61,489 nucleotides of DNA from Weissella bombi (GTDB taxonomy: Bacteria > Bacillota > Bacilli > Lactobacillales > Lactobacillaceae), in NCBI RefSeq assembly GCF_900094835.1, contig NZ_FMAO01000011.1, positions 1 to 61,489 of the forward strand, written 5' to 3'. Of this stretch, positions 21,752 to 30,112 are shown piece by piece. Under the pieces are notes generated by a model. It saw only the letters and a program-made list of their open reading frames with translations. It searched no databases and was not told where the DNA came from. The position numbers were made by a program, and so were the translations under genes. Numbering within the stretch: the stretch's first letter is position 1; each line of letters starts with the position of its first letter.

Positions 21752-22927
21752 TTACTCCTTTGTTTGCACACCATCTTGTTTAGAAAAACGACGTCCCATA
21801 CTGTACGTTGCCGTTAATTCAGAGAAATCAGCACTAAAGACATTTAAATCAGCGTCCTTACCAACTGCTAGTGCCCCTTTAGTCGTCAAACCAAATTCAA
21901 CTGCCTGATTAATTGAAGCCATCTGAATTGCTTCATGTACTGTTGCACCAGTAAAGTTCATCATATTGCGGAACGCATCATCGAACTCCAAAACGGAACC
22001 AGCTAAGGTACCATCAGCCAAACGGGCTTGCTTGTCTTTTACCCAAACTTTTTGACCACCTAACTCAGACTCTCCATCACCAAGTCCCTTAGCACGCATT
22101 GAATCAGTAATTAAATCAATGCGATGAGCAGTCTTTAATTTATAAGCTAAGTTAACCATATCTGGATAAACATGGAAACCATCAACAATTAACTCTGTAC
22201 GAATATTATCCTCTAGCATAGCATGCCCTGTTACACCTGGCTCACGATGTGCCATTGGACGTTGTGCATTATACAAATGCGTAATATGACTAGCCTTTGA
22301 GTTTTGTTGTAAGAATTCACGCGTTGCATTAGAGTGTCCAATTGAACCAATAATGTTATTTTCAGCTAGATAATCTTCAAAAGCAGCAACATCTGTCGCT
22401 TGTTCAGGGGCGTAAGTAATCAAGCGAACACGATTCCCTGATAATTCGTTCCATTTTTGTACCAATTCTTGACTGGGTGCAATGATGTACTGTTCTGGTT
22501 GTGCACCCTTAAAATGTGGATTAATAAAAGGACCTTCCAAATGAACACCTACAATAGCTGGTTCTTGTTCGGCTGCCTCATTAATTGCCACCATTGCATT
22601 AGAAATATTTTCTACTGATTGAGTCATTGTAGTTGGAAAAACTGATGTAATTCCTTCAGAAATCTGACCATGTACCATGTTAATAACATCTTGCGTATTG
22701 CCATCCATTGTGTCATAACCGTAGGCACCATGTGTGTGAACGTCAATAAACCCTGGCACAATAACTTTACGATCTGCACGAACGATTTGATCAGAAGCCC
22801 CAATAATTAAGTCAGCCATAAGACCCATTGCTTCAATCTGCTTATCAAAACGAATATATGCATCTTTTAGAAGCGGTTGATTATCGTCTCCTGTATAAAT
22901 AGTTGCATGTGTTAATACTTTACTCAT
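21752..22927 (-). CDS. nagA: N-acetylglucosamine-6-phosphate deacetylase
   Basis: Converts GlcNAc-6-P to GlcN-6-P and acetate, feeding glycolysis and wall-precursor recycling. 391-aa amidohydrolase: the metal motif PGFIDVHTHGAYGYDTMDG (about 57-75), the HLEGPFI block with catalytic-metal Glu, IGHSNA and HLYNAQRPM with metal His residues, and ITDSMRA with the catalytic Asp. It is the first gene of a nagA-nagR operon, with a NagR-type operator 83 bp upstream of its start. Confidence 0.96.
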   Translation of the reverse strand: MSKVLTHATIYTGDDNQPLLKDAYIRFDKQIEAMGLMADLIIGASDQIVRADRKVIVPGFIDVHTHGAYGYDTMDGNTQDVINMVHGQISEGITSVFPTTMTQSVENISNAMVAINEAAEQEPAIVGVHLEGPFINPHFKGAQPEQYIIAPSQELVQKWNELSGNRVRLITYAPEQATDVAAFEDYLAENNIIGSIGHSNATREFLQQNSKASHITHLYNAQRPMAHREPGVTGHAMLEDNIRTELIVDGFHVYPDMVNLAYKLKTAHRIDLITDSMRAKGLGDGESELGGQKVWVKDKQARLADGTLAGSVLEFDDAFRNMMNFTGATVHEAIQMASINQAVEFGLTTKGALAVGKDADLNVFSADFSELTATYSMGRRFSKQDGVQTKE

Positions 22928-23009
22928 GTTTATTCCCCTTATTCATTCTCTACGACACAAGCGGATGATGACCGTCTGAAATTCATTTCTACTTGTCTCT
23001 AAGTTTACA

Positions 23010-23021
23010 CGGTCTATACCG
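23010..23021 (-). promoter_or_regulatory. NagR-type (DRE) operator
   Basis: CGGTCTATACCG, an inverted repeat matching the GGTCTA-[GT]ACC core of DasR/NagR sites, overlapping a possible -10 (TATAGA) of nagA. The regulator is encoded in the same operon. Confidence 0.6.
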
Positions 23022-23047
23022 ATTTTTCTAGTCATCACTTACCTAAA

Positions 23048-23137
23048 AGAGAAAGCGTGAAAAAAGTCGTTTTGAACCTGGTATGGAACGCGTTTATGCT
23101 ACCAAACTTATAGGCTTACAATTAATATATTTTAATT
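23048..23137. repeat. internally deleted copy of the 28.8-kb structured repeat
   Basis: The sequence from GAAAGCGTGAAAAAAGTCG to the A-rich end aligns with both flanks of the element at 28813-28983 but lacks about 90 bp of its hairpin core. The shared blocks include GTCGTTTTGAA and GAACGCGTTTATGCT. It runs into the terminator hairpin at 23138-23174, as the longer copy runs into a similar hairpin. Confidence 0.6.
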
Positions 23138-23174
23138 AAAAAAAGAGGTCGGAACATTTTCTTGTTCCAACCTC
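23138..23174 (-). terminator. terminator of the MacB-like ABC gene
   Basis: An 11-bp stem GAGGTTGGAAC / GTTCCGACCTC (one G-U pair) followed by TTTTTTT on the minus strand. The loop AAGAAAAT is shared with the 28984 hairpin family. Confidence 0.8.
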
Positions 23175-23223
23175 CTTTAAACTTTAAAAAACTTTCTGGT
23201 TAATTATCAGTAACAATCAATCA

Positions 23224-25209
23224 TTAATCCGCTGCCAAAGCATCAATTGGATTCAACTTAGCCGCACGACGAGCTGGTAACAATGCTGCTAAGAATGAAA
23301 TAATCAATGCCAAAATTAGCGTTACGATAACATTTCCAAATGTGATTTGAATCATGTTGAATGATGCAATCTTATACAAAGCATGGTTTAGTATACCACC
23401 TACAACAAAGGCCAAAACCACTGCCAAAACAAAACTTGCCAAACCAATTAATACTGATTCAGAAGTAAATAAACGACGAACATCCTTCTTGCTTTCACCT
23501 AGAGCTCGTAGAATACCAATTTCTTTAGTACGTTCTGAAACAGACATAAACATTGTAACAATAATCATCAACGCTGACACAATCAATGAAATTGCTGCAA
23601 TTGCTGCCAAAACGTTAGTTGCCAATGTCACAATTGTATTAATGGTGTCTAATACTGACCCAACAGTAATCGCAGAGAAGAGACGCTTACCATCACTATC
23701 CTTAATGTTCTGAACAGCCTTTTGGAATGGTTTAACTGCATCAGCATTTTTTACGCGAACGGTGGCAAACAATGCATTAGTTGAAGCACCTGCTTTTTCA
23801 TAGGCACTCTTAACCGTTTGTGCATCAACAACGTTAGCCGTACCGGCCTTACCTGCATCAATAACACCGGAAACTTTTAGATTCTTGTTAATTGTGACTG
23901 GTGTTTTACCGTCTTCTTTAACCGTTACCCAAGTGACATTAATGTGCTTACCGACAATTGAACGCCAATTCTTTTTATCAAATTGCTTAGCAACAGCTTT
24001 CTTATCCACCAAAATTTCGTTCTTGCCTGGTACATGACCCGCCTTAACTAACTTCTTTTGGTAAGTTGCAGACCAGGTTTGTACAGTTCCTAGATTATAA
24101 TCTTTATCATCTAGCTTCCCTTTTACACCTGATAACTGGTAACCGGGCTGCACATGCTTAGCACCCTTAGTGTTACGAATTTTCTTCATTTGTTGATCCG
24201 AAATGGTTGTCTCTTCAAGATCAACACCACCAGCACCAACCGTTGTTTGTCCAACCCCTTGGTTGCCATCATCATCTTGATAACGCGAAATCGTAATGGC
24301 CGTTGGGTTAGCTAAGGAATTAACCTGATCGTTAATGTAAGCTTTAACACCATTTCCTAAACCAGAGAATAGCATCACAGCAAACAAACCAATCGCCGTT
24401 CCTAACATGATTAACGAATTACGCCAAAAGCTAAACGTTAAATGCTTATAAGCATTACGATACGATGAACTAGCTGGTAATGGACGATCAGATAATCTTT
24501 CCACATTTTCAGGTAACGCAAATGGTTCACGCAACCGGCGATCATTATCAATTTTTCCGTCGGCTAAATGGACAATTCGCGTCCCATGATCAGCAACATC
24601 TTGTGAATGCGTTACTGCAATAACTAAACGTCCTTCAGCAGCAATCTCGTTCAAAATTTCTAAGACATCAGCCGTATTTTCCGCATCTAATGCTCCAGTT
24701 GGCTCATCAGCAATAATAATTTGCGGATCTGATGCCAATGCTCGTGCAATCGCTACACGTTGCTTTTGACCACCAGATAATTGGTTAGGATGTTTACGAA
24801 TCTGTTCACCTAATCCAACACGTTGTAGTAATTCAGTAGCGCGTTTTGTTTTTTCAGCTTGCGATAATGTCGTCATTTCCAATGAAACCAAGACATTTTC
24901 TAAAACTGTCAAATGACTAATTAAATTATACGATTGATAGATATAACCAATCGTACCACGACGGTATTCATCTAATTGATTTTCTAAATGATGATCCAAA
25001 GTTTGACCTTCAATCGTTACCGAACCATCAAATTCTCGGTCTAATCCACCGATAATGTTCATCAAGGTAGACTTACCACCACCTGATTCACCTAAGATTG
25101 AGACAAATTCGCCTAACTCAAAATCCAAACTGATTCCCTTTAAAACAGGAAATTTCTCTTTGCCTAAGTAGTACGACTTTTGAATATCTCTTAACTCTAA
25201 GTATGCCAT
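23224..25209 (-). CDS. MacB-like ABC transporter, fused ATPase and permease
   Basis: 661-aa fusion. The ATPase domain (about 1-225) has Walker A GESGGGKST (40-48), signature LSGGQ (144-148) and Walker B IIIADEP (about 164-170). Then come one membrane helix near 255, an extracytoplasmic domain of about 240 residues, and three C-terminal helices of the FtsX fold ending ALLPARRAAKLNPIDALAAD. This is the mechanotransmission-type (type VII) ABC layout, usually involved in antimicrobial peptide resistance, lipoprotein handling or export. No two-component system or accessory protein lies next to it, so the substrate is unknown. Confidence 0.9.
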   Translation of the reverse strand: MAYLELRDIQKSYYLGKEKFPVLKGISLDFELGEFVSILGESGGGKSTLMNIIGGLDREFDGSVTIEGQTLDHHLENQLDEYRRGTIGYIYQSYNLISHLTVLENVLVSLEMTTLSQAEKTKRATELLQRVGLGEQIRKHPNQLSGGQKQRVAIARALASDPQIIIADEPTGALDAENTADVLEILNEIAAEGRLVIAVTHSQDVADHGTRIVHLADGKIDNDRRLREPFALPENVERLSDRPLPASSSYRNAYKHLTFSFWRNSLIMLGTAIGLFAVMLFSGLGNGVKAYINDQVNSLANPTAITISRYQDDDGNQGVGQTTVGAGGVDLEETTISDQQMKKIRNTKGAKHVQPGYQLSGVKGKLDDKDYNLGTVQTWSATYQKKLVKAGHVPGKNEILVDKKAVAKQFDKKNWRSIVGKHINVTWVTVKEDGKTPVTINKNLKVSGVIDAGKAGTANVVDAQTVKSAYEKAGASTNALFATVRVKNADAVKPFQKAVQNIKDSDGKRLFSAITVGSVLDTINTIVTLATNVLAAIAAISLIVSALMIIVTMFMSVSERTKEIGILRALGESKKDVRRLFTSESVLIGLASFVLAVVLAFVVGGILNHALYKIASFNMIQITFGNVIVTLILALIISFLAALLPARRAAKLNPIDALAAD

Positions 25210-25362
25210 CTACACTCCTCCAGGTACTTTGCTTACGCGACCTTAATTATTGGTTAGTTTACGCTATTTAAAAGTACCCGTCAACAAACTTGACATCCAA
25301 CAAAAAAGAGCATTAATCGCCCCATTTAATATGGTTAAATCAACACCCTTTTACTTATATTA

Positions 25363-26172
25363 TTATGCTAAAATCTTTTCAATTTCGGCTAGCACACCGT
25401 CATGCTCATTATCATGTTCAACAACATTGTAACCCCGACCAAATAGTCGTTTGTCAGAGTTTGGCATGATATAAGTTTGACCAGCAAGTTGCATCATTTC
25501 TAAATCATTCATGCCATCCCCGAATACAACCAAGTCTTCAGGTTTAATCGCAATTTGATCAATCAATTTAGTCAAACTGGTTGCTTTATTAACACCTGCC
25601 GCTAAAATATCAACCGTTCCATAACCTGATGTTGTCACATGTAGTGGCAAGTGATTATTATCGACGGCATCAATTACCTCTTCAGCATGCGCCTTTGAAA
25701 AAGCACCGGTAACACTCGTCAATGGTTCATCAATATCTGAAAGATGATCAACAGAGATGATATTTGGATAAGTCTGACGAACATCAGAATTTTCATCATC
25801 CCCATTACCTGCCAATCCTGCTAATCTATACATATTATTAGCTGAAAAAGCAATGACACGAACAGCGTCAAATTCCGGCTGTAATAATAATGATTCTAAT
25901 TTTGGCAACACATCGGCATCAACGTTACGCACGTGCAACGTATCCGAACCATTAACTCGCCAAGTCGCCCCATTACCAGTTACCAGGTGAACTCGACTAG
26001 CCAACTCACCAAATTTATTACGAACCCATTTTTCATCACGACCAGTCGCAATTGCAAACTGGTCACCATTTGCTTCCAATTTATCTAAAACAGCCGCAAA
26101 TCTTGGTCCATTAAAATGACGTTGGCCATCCAAAAATGTTTGATCCAAATCACTTACAAATAAACGCGTCAT
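25363..26172 (-). CDS. HAD-IIB family hydrolase (Cof-like)
   Basis: 269-aa phosphatase-like protein. Motif I is DLDQTFLDG (nucleophile Asp about 8; Q replaces the usual G after the second Asp), then ATGRD (motif II), cap domain, and GDGMNDLEMMQL (motif IV). The substrate is unknown. It follows pepN by 19 bp on the same strand, so the two probably share a transcript. It is one of three HAD-IIB paralogues in this window, with 9914-10765 and 34148-34957. Confidence 0.88.
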   Translation of the reverse strand: MTRLFVSDLDQTFLDGQRHFNGPRFAAVLDKLEANGDQFAIATGRDEKWVRNKFGELASRVHLVTGNGATWRVNGSDTLHVRNVDADVLPKLESLLLQPEFDAVRVIAFSANNMYRLAGLAGNGDDENSDVRQTYPNIISVDHLSDIDEPLTSVTGAFSKAHAEEVIDAVDNNHLPLHVTTSGYGTVDILAAGVNKATSLTKLIDQIAIKPEDLVVFGDGMNDLEMMQLAGQTYIMPNSDKRLFGRGYNVVEHDNEHDGVLAEIEKILA

Positions 26173-26191
26173 ATTAGTTTCCCCTTGTTAA

Positions 26192-28723
26192 TTATAATGC
26201 TTCACTAATCGCTTGATGTACAGCTGCTTGTTCGTCATTAATCAAAGCAACACGCCCAGCAATCACATTGGTATCCATTGTAATTTCACGACCCAATCCT
26301 GGTGTATCCTGTTTTGGTTCAAAGAAAGCTTTAAATTCAGCAAGTCGTTCAGCTGTCTTGAATACACTAGCCGTTACGGTAATGTAAGTCGTAAACTCCA
26401 TATCACCGCCAACTGTTTTTTCAAGCCATGACCATTCATCACGTAGCCAATCCCAAGCTAATTGTTGCCCTTTATCGTTACTCAAAACACCTTTGTACCA
26501 ACCACGTAAATCTTGTGGCTTGATAATATCACTATTTTCAAAATAACTAATCAATTCTTTAATCAAATCAACATCTTGAGTTGCCGTCAATGCAACTGTG
26601 ATATCACGTTGATAACCACCGTCGGCTGTTGTTTGGTAATCTGACAACAATTGATCAAATAGATCACGACTACCATAATGCTTAACTTCATTTGCCAAAA
26701 TATCTGCACGAACATCAGCTGGTAAAGCAACCAACGCATCACGGTTTGCGACTACTAATTCATGTGCTGAACTCGTAGCTGCTTCATTCTGTGCGTACAA
26801 TGCGGCGTCAACAATAACTGGACGACTAACTTGATCTGCCACTGGTTCATTTGCTGAACCTTGCCAACCCAAACGAGTAAATTGGTCAGCACTTAATTTA
26901 TTAATTAATTGCTTTAATTGACTCTCTGCAGACGTACCGTCAGTCACAAACTTCTTCAAATTATTAGCAACTTGGTATAGTGCCGTGTTCACAACACCTG
27001 AAGTACTGTTTGCAAAATTCTGCAACAATGGTACAACAACCGCATATGAAATTTGACGTCCCTCAGCAAGTAGACGTAAATCTTGTAGTAATTGCAATTG
27101 TGTAATTGCATCTAAGTTATCAATATCAGCTAAAATGTCCTGCAACAAATCTGGTTCATAATTAACAATAAAGTGTGCAGTATTGCCAACATTCAATCGG
27201 AATGGGGTGCCGGCAGTTTGACGCATTTCCTTATAATCACCCAATACCAACTTGTCCGTTACCATTAATTCCGGTACATCAGTATAATTACTGTTCAACG
27301 GAATCTGCCATTGACGACCTTTATCAACACCATCCCCAATAAAGAACTGTTGTTGCTTTACTTGTAATTGACCATCAACCACTGCAACAGTCAACACTGG
27401 GTAGCCTGGTTGTTCCAACCAAGTATCCATCATCGCTGTCAAATCAATACCAGCTGCTTGACCAAGTGCTGCCCATAAATCTGCACCACGGGCATTACCA
27501 TATTGATGAGCTTCAAAGTAAGCCTTCAAACCACGACGCAAAGCATCGTCACCAATTAGCGCACGGACCATAACTAGCATTCGTGAACCCTTTGCGTACA
27601 CAATGGCGCTATCAAAAATGGCATCAATTTCTGCTGGCTTTTCAACTTGTACATGAACAGATTGCACACCATCGGTAGCATCACGTTGCAATGCTGCTGC
27701 AGCTTCTGATGTTTGGAACAACTCCCAAATGTGCCAATCTGGTTCTAATGCATCAATGGCAACATACTCCATCATGTTAGCAAAACTTTCGTTCAACCAT
27801 AAATCATCCCACCATTGCATTGTAACCAAATCACCAAACCATTGGTGAGCCAACTCGTGAGCAATCACTGTTGCAATACGTTGCTTCATTTCTAACGAAG
27901 CGTTCTCTTCATCAAGAGTCAAGTATGCTTCACGATATGTAACCAAGCCCCAGTTTTCCATTGCGCCTGCTGAAAAATCAGGCAATCCTAGCTGCCAAGA
28001 ATGTGGTAGTGGATATGGGGTTTGATAATAATCCTCATAAAATTCAATTGAACGCTTAGCAATATCCAAAGCAAAATCTAGCTCTGATGCTTGGTGAGCC
28101 TTTGTTGCAAAGACCCCTACTTGGACACCGCTATTCGTTTTTGTAAGTTTACTCTGCATTTCACCAAAGGCAAATGCAACCAAATAAGTTGACATTTTAA
28201 CCGTTTCTGCAAAGTAATGAACACCGTCAACAACTTTCTCTTCTGGCATGTTGGCAATAATTGTTTCACCATCTTGTTCATCATACTTAATAGCTAATGA
28301 AAAAGTAGCCTTTGCAGCAGGCTCATCAATACCTGGAAAGGCTTGACGAGCAGCTGTTGTTTCAAATTGCGTACCAATCAATTGTTTCTTCTCGCCATTA
28401 ACTTGATAATATGAAGGATAAATTCCCATCATTGTATCTGTCAATGGTGCTGTATAGTCAACAAGAATCGTCATCTCACCTGTATGTGGTGCCGTAAATG
28501 CAATTGTTTCACTAGCATCATCAACCGTTGGTGTCACAACTTGGTCATCAACTTTGACCTGTTGTACAGTCATAAACTTTTGATTCAATAGGATATCGGC
28601 TTGCTTAGCTGTTCCCTTAATTGCTGTTTGACCAGTAATCACCTTTGTTGCACGATTGATATCTAAATAAATATCATAATGTGTTGGTTGAAATATATCT
28701 ACCAAACGTTGACCTGCTGCCAT
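26192..28723 (-). CDS. pepN: Aminopeptidase N, M1 family
   Basis: Broad-specificity zinc aminopeptidase that frees N-terminal residues from oligopeptides, important in amino-acid-requiring lactic acid bacteria. 843 aa, standard for lactic PepN. Substrate motif GAMENWG (253-259), zinc and catalytic HELAHQWFGD (289-298) with the distal Glu in NESFANM. A C-terminal ERAP1-like helical domain fills about 520-843. It has no signal peptide and is cytoplasmic. The start is supported by a GGGGG ribosome site. It is transcribed with the downstream HAD gene. Confidence 0.96.
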   Translation of the reverse strand: MAAGQRLVDIFQPTHYDIYLDINRATKVITGQTAIKGTAKQADILLNQKFMTVQQVKVDDQVVTPTVDDASETIAFTAPHTGEMTILVDYTAPLTDTMMGIYPSYYQVNGEKKQLIGTQFETTAARQAFPGIDEPAAKATFSLAIKYDEQDGETIIANMPEEKVVDGVHYFAETVKMSTYLVAFAFGEMQSKLTKTNSGVQVGVFATKAHQASELDFALDIAKRSIEFYEDYYQTPYPLPHSWQLGLPDFSAGAMENWGLVTYREAYLTLDEENASLEMKQRIATVIAHELAHQWFGDLVTMQWWDDLWLNESFANMMEYVAIDALEPDWHIWELFQTSEAAAALQRDATDGVQSVHVQVEKPAEIDAIFDSAIVYAKGSRMLVMVRALIGDDALRRGLKAYFEAHQYGNARGADLWAALGQAAGIDLTAMMDTWLEQPGYPVLTVAVVDGQLQVKQQQFFIGDGVDKGRQWQIPLNSNYTDVPELMVTDKLVLGDYKEMRQTAGTPFRLNVGNTAHFIVNYEPDLLQDILADIDNLDAITQLQLLQDLRLLAEGRQISYAVVVPLLQNFANSTSGVVNTALYQVANNLKKFVTDGTSAESQLKQLINKLSADQFTRLGWQGSANEPVADQVSRPVIVDAALYAQNEAATSSAHELVVANRDALVALPADVRADILANEVKHYGSRDLFDQLLSDYQTTADGGYQRDITVALTATQDVDLIKELISYFENSDIIKPQDLRGWYKGVLSNDKGQQLAWDWLRDEWSWLEKTVGGDMEFTTYITVTASVFKTAERLAEFKAFFEPKQDTPGLGREITMDTNVIAGRVALINDEQAAVHQAISEAL

Positions 28724-28812
28724 AAATTTATTATCCCCCTATAAATAATTATATATGGTCCATTCTATCATAGTCTCATCTAGTTAGGTCTGTATTTCTA
28801 GTGCATAGAAAA

Positions 28813-28983
28813 GAGAGCGAGACAAAAGTCGTTTTGAAGCCGGTGTGTAACGTGATTGTCGTATTTTTTGGCCGTAGCAATATGAAGGCCAAGGATTGCG
28901 GCAATTATGTTACATTGAGGCTTCAGACTTTTGGAACGCGTTTATGCTATAAAACTTACGGCTTATAGTTAATACATTAAAAA
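28813..28983. repeat. structured intergenic repeat, full-length copy
   Basis: Five nested inverted pairs form one long imperfect hairpin: 28823-28830/28926-28933 (CAAAAGTC), 28836-28841/28919-28924 (GAAGCC), 28846-28851/28909-28914 (TGTAAC), 28854-28861/28899-28906 (GATTGTCG with G-U pairs) and 28868-28873/28887-28892 (TTGGCC). The outer flanks align with the shorter copy at 23048-23137. No ORF is present. A MITE-like or RNA-encoding intergenic element is inferred. Confidence 0.6.
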
Positions 28984-29015
28984 AACGTTGGGACATTTTC
29001 TTTTATCCCAACGTT
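28984..29015. terminator. hairpin ending the structured repeat
   Basis: A 10-bp perfect stem AACGTTGGGA / TCCCAACGTT with a loop containing CATTTTCTTTT. Related hairpins are found at 23145-23174, 38905-38932 and 50027-50070. Confidence 0.55.
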
Positions 29016-29022
29016 ATAAAAA

Positions 29023-29050
29023 AAGAACTAACATCGTAATGTTAGTTCTT
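29023..29050 (-). terminator. tRNA-Glu terminator
   Basis: A 12-bp perfect stem AAGAACTAACAT and complement with a 4-nt loop, followed by TTTTTTT on the minus strand, 9 nt after the tRNA. Confidence 0.85.
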
Positions 29051-29058
29051 CTAACTGA

Positions 29059-29130
29059 TAGCTCATCAGGGAGTCGAACCCTGGATGCCGGTGTGAAAAA
29101 CCGGAGTCTTAACCGCTTGACCAATGAGCC
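29059..29130 (-). tRNA. tRNA-Glu (UUC)
   Basis: A 72-nt cloverleaf on the minus strand. The acceptor GGCTCAT pairs with ATGAGCT (G-U at the end). The D arm contains GGTCAAGCGGTTAAGAC. The anticodon stem CCGGT/ACCGG encloses loop TTTTCAC (anticodon UUC). The T arm includes GGTTCGACTCC. CCA is not encoded. It stands alone with its own terminator. Confidence 0.95.
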
Positions 29131-29206
29131 ATTATTACTTCGCTGCCTCAACAACATAAATAATAATACCAGTTTTAAATTAAGTATGCAAGTACTTTTT
29201 TATTTT

Positions 29207-29998
29207 TTATTCAAATTCGGCGTTTTTTGCCATCGTTGCGGCAATCGTATCCAATACTAATTGGTTTAAATCACCTTTTTGCAAGACATCATATCCTGCT
29301 GCCGTTGATCCACCAGGCGTCATAACTTCATTAGCAAGTGTTAATGGCGTCTTTTTAGCTTGAATCATATGACGGGCCGTCCCAGCAACAGTTTGCTCAG
29401 CCAAACGGGCAGCAATTTCTTCTGTTATCCCATTTTTCATAGCTGCTTGCTTAAGCGCTTCAGTAAAAGCTGCCACAAAAGCTGGTCCAGAACCTGCCAC
29501 TGCACTAACTGCACCAAATTGTTCTTCAGGCAATTCATCAGTACGTCCAAATTCTAAGAAGAGTGCTGCTACGGCACCTTTAACATCAGGATCGGTATCT
29601 GCATCAAATGCTAACGCAGTATAACCATATTTAACACCAACATTCACATTTGGTAGCGTACGTGTAATTATCAACTGCTCACCAAGGGCTTGATGTAACT
29701 GGGCTAATGAAATACCACCCAATACAGATGCTACAATCACGCTAGGCTTCATTAAAATAGCTGGTTGTAGTTCCTTAGCTGTAGCTTCTAATCCATCCGC
29801 TGGTGTAGCCAAAACAACCAAGTCCGATGCTAACCAGACCTCCATTGCAGAATCTTTAGCTGTGATACCTAGTTTTTGGGCTACTTGCTTTCCAGAATGT
29901 GGTGAATACACCGTTAATTGTACTTCCGGATTGCCAGACCATCCCTGCATCATAGCTTGGGCCATATTACCCGCTCCAATAAATCCAATTGTTAGCAT
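29207..29998 (-). CDS. proC: Pyrroline-5-carboxylate reductase
   Basis: Last step of proline synthesis, reducing P5C with NAD(P)H. 263 aa. The N-terminal Rossmann motif is GFIGAGNMAQAM (about 5-16). The C-terminal dimerisation/active-site signature lies around TPLTLANEVMTPGGSTAAGYDVL (about 222-244), with the LPEEQFGAVSAVAGSGPAF block before it. Length is normal. It is flanked by the tRNA-Glu and rodA with no sign of proA or proB, so in this window it is isolated. Confidence 0.95.
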   Translation of the reverse strand: MLTIGFIGAGNMAQAMMQGWSGNPEVQLTVYSPHSGKQVAQKLGITAKDSAMEVWLASDLVVLATPADGLEATAKELQPAILMKPSVIVASVLGGISLAQLHQALGEQLIITRTLPNVNVGVKYGYTALAFDADTDPDVKGAVAALFLEFGRTDELPEEQFGAVSAVAGSGPAFVAAFTEALKQAAMKNGITEEIAARLAEQTVAGTARHMIQAKKTPLTLANEVMTPGGSTAAGYDVLQKGDLNQLVLDTIAATMAKNAEFE

Positions 29999-30062
29999 AT
30001 TAAACTCCTTTATAATCTTATTATTTTTTATAATACCATAGACAGTACCAACGCAAAAGAAA

Positions 30063-30108
30063 AAGTGAGTTAAACATTCTTTAAAACTAAAGAACCTTTA
30101 ACTCACTT
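30063..30108 (-). terminator. rodA terminator
   Basis: Outer 12-bp perfect stem AAGTGAGTTAAA / TTTAACTCACTT with an inner CTTTA/TAAAG hairpin, followed by a T-rich tract on the minus strand. Confidence 0.75.
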
Positions 30109-30112
30109 ATTT

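Noticed and set aside
25250-25432. Plus-strand ORF between the ABC transporter and HAD genes
   Set aside because: It overlaps the 3' end of the HAD gene in antisense and lacks a ribosome site.
28988-29260. 90-codon plus ORF over the tRNA-Glu
   Set aside because: It runs antisense through a clear tRNA, its terminator and the end of proC.
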